Source of the DNA: Caulobacteraceae bacterium UBA5005
Lineage (GTDB): Bacteria > Pseudomonadota > Alphaproteobacteria > Caulobacterales > Caulobacteraceae
DNA: 5,242 bases
NCBI GenBank assembly: GCA_002398405.1
Contig: DGYN01000067.1
Location: forward strand, 1-5,242
Direction: 5' to 3'
The translations under genes and the position numbers were made by a program. Positions 4,836-5,242 of this stretch are shown one piece after another. Below the pieces are notes generated by a model. It worked only from the letters and a program-made list of their open reading frames with translations, was not told the DNA's origin and ran no database searches. Position 1 is the stretch's first letter; the number at the start of each line of letters is the position of its first letter.

Positions 4836-5242
4836 ATGGGCGCTAAAGTCTCCGGAGGCGGGGGCGGCAGGTACGACCTCGGGCAGAACAACGAGATCAA
4901 CGTCACGCCCTTCGTGGATGTGATGCTCGTGCTGCTCATCATCTTCATGGTGGCGGCTCCGCTAGCCACCGTGTCGGTGGAGGTCGAACTGCCCAACGCC
5001 GTGGCCCCCCCAGGGAAGAACCCGCCAAAGCCGGTGTTCATCTCCCTGCAGAAGAACGCCAACATCTATGTGGGCGACTATCAGACGACCCTCGACACTC
5101 TCGCCGATGATCTCAAAAAGAACATGGGCGGGCGTGACCCTGAGAACGAGCGGATCTTCATCCGCGGCGACTCCGAGGTTCAGTACAAGGACTTCATGCG
5201 CCTGATGAACAAGCTTCAGGACAATGGGTTCTACAGCGTGGC
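4836..5242 (+). CDS. exbD: TonB-system motor subunit ExbD, C-terminus outside window
   Basis: The frame is open from ATG 4836 to the window end (135 codons visible). The usual length is about 140 aa, so only the last few residues are missing. ExbD sits inside the ExbB pentamer and carries the proton-binding aspartate. A Gly-rich cytoplasmic N-terminus (7-11) precedes the strongly conserved INVTPFVDVMLVLLIIFMV. Asp28 in it matches the essential Asp25 of E. coli ExbD, and the single membrane helix runs about 28-46. The periplasmic domain follows, with VELPNAVAPP, KPVFISL, the RIFIRGDSEVQYKDFMRLMN region and the start of the last strand, GFYSVA. The gene begins 6 bases after the exbB stop; the G-rich sequence at 4820-4824 in the exbB tail can serve as its ribosome binding site. 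A second exbD and tonB often follow in related operons. Confidence 0.95.
   Translation, partial: MGAKVSGGGGGRYDLGQNNEINVTPFVDVMLVLLIIFMVAAPLATVSVEVELPNAVAPPGKNPPKPVFISLQKNANIYVGDYQTTLDTLADDLKKNMGGRDPENERIFIRGDSEVQYKDFMRLMNKLQDNGFYSV

Overview
The window is high-GC DNA with two TTG-started genes. The alphaproteobacterial ExbB layout (signal peptide plus Ala/Pro linker) and an HDFNN-type histidine kinase suggest an alphaproteobacterium, probably Caulobacterales-like (Caulobacter/Phenylobacterium). No marker gene fixes the genus. Nothing points to a phage, transposon, CRISPR array, tRNA or rRNA.

Layout, left to right. (1) Bases 1-1254, minus strand: a two-gene operon. A predicted inner-membrane lipoprotein of 237 aa comes first and overlaps, by ATGA, a multi-pass membrane protein whose 3' end lies outside the window. 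Neither belongs to a family I recognise. Their soluble parts align without gaps over about 56 residues, so they may be a duplicated and interacting pair. (2) Bases 1255-1382: a 128-base divergent promoter region carrying a perfect 12-bp palindrome, CAAAACGTTTTG, just upstream of the next gene's ribosome binding site. (3) Bases 1383-1697, plus strand: a 104-aa small lipoprotein with a TTG start. (4) Bases 1694-3268, minus strand: a 524-aa membrane sensor histidine kinase with a large periplasmic (Cache-like) sensor and no receiver domain. Its stop codon overlaps the convergent lipoprotein stop. No response regulator is in view.

(5) Bases 3269-3941: about 670 bases without a convincing gene. 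The right half holds an AT-richer promoter-like segment with stacked palindromes (3577-3618), a plausible promoter (3621-3648), and a long leader of about 285 nt. The leader has candidate RNA helices, six GGAC[C/G] repeats, and a 29-codon upstream ORF that overlaps the start of exbB. (6) Bases 3942-5242, plus strand: exbB, then exbD 6 nt later, cut by the window edge. These are the proton-driven motor of a TonB system, which powers outer-membrane uptake of iron chelates and other large substrates. tonB, and perhaps a second exbD, would be expected beyond the right edge.

The parts most worth a second look are the structured exbB leader with its upstream ORF, and the unrecognised lipoprotein/membrane-protein pair on the left.
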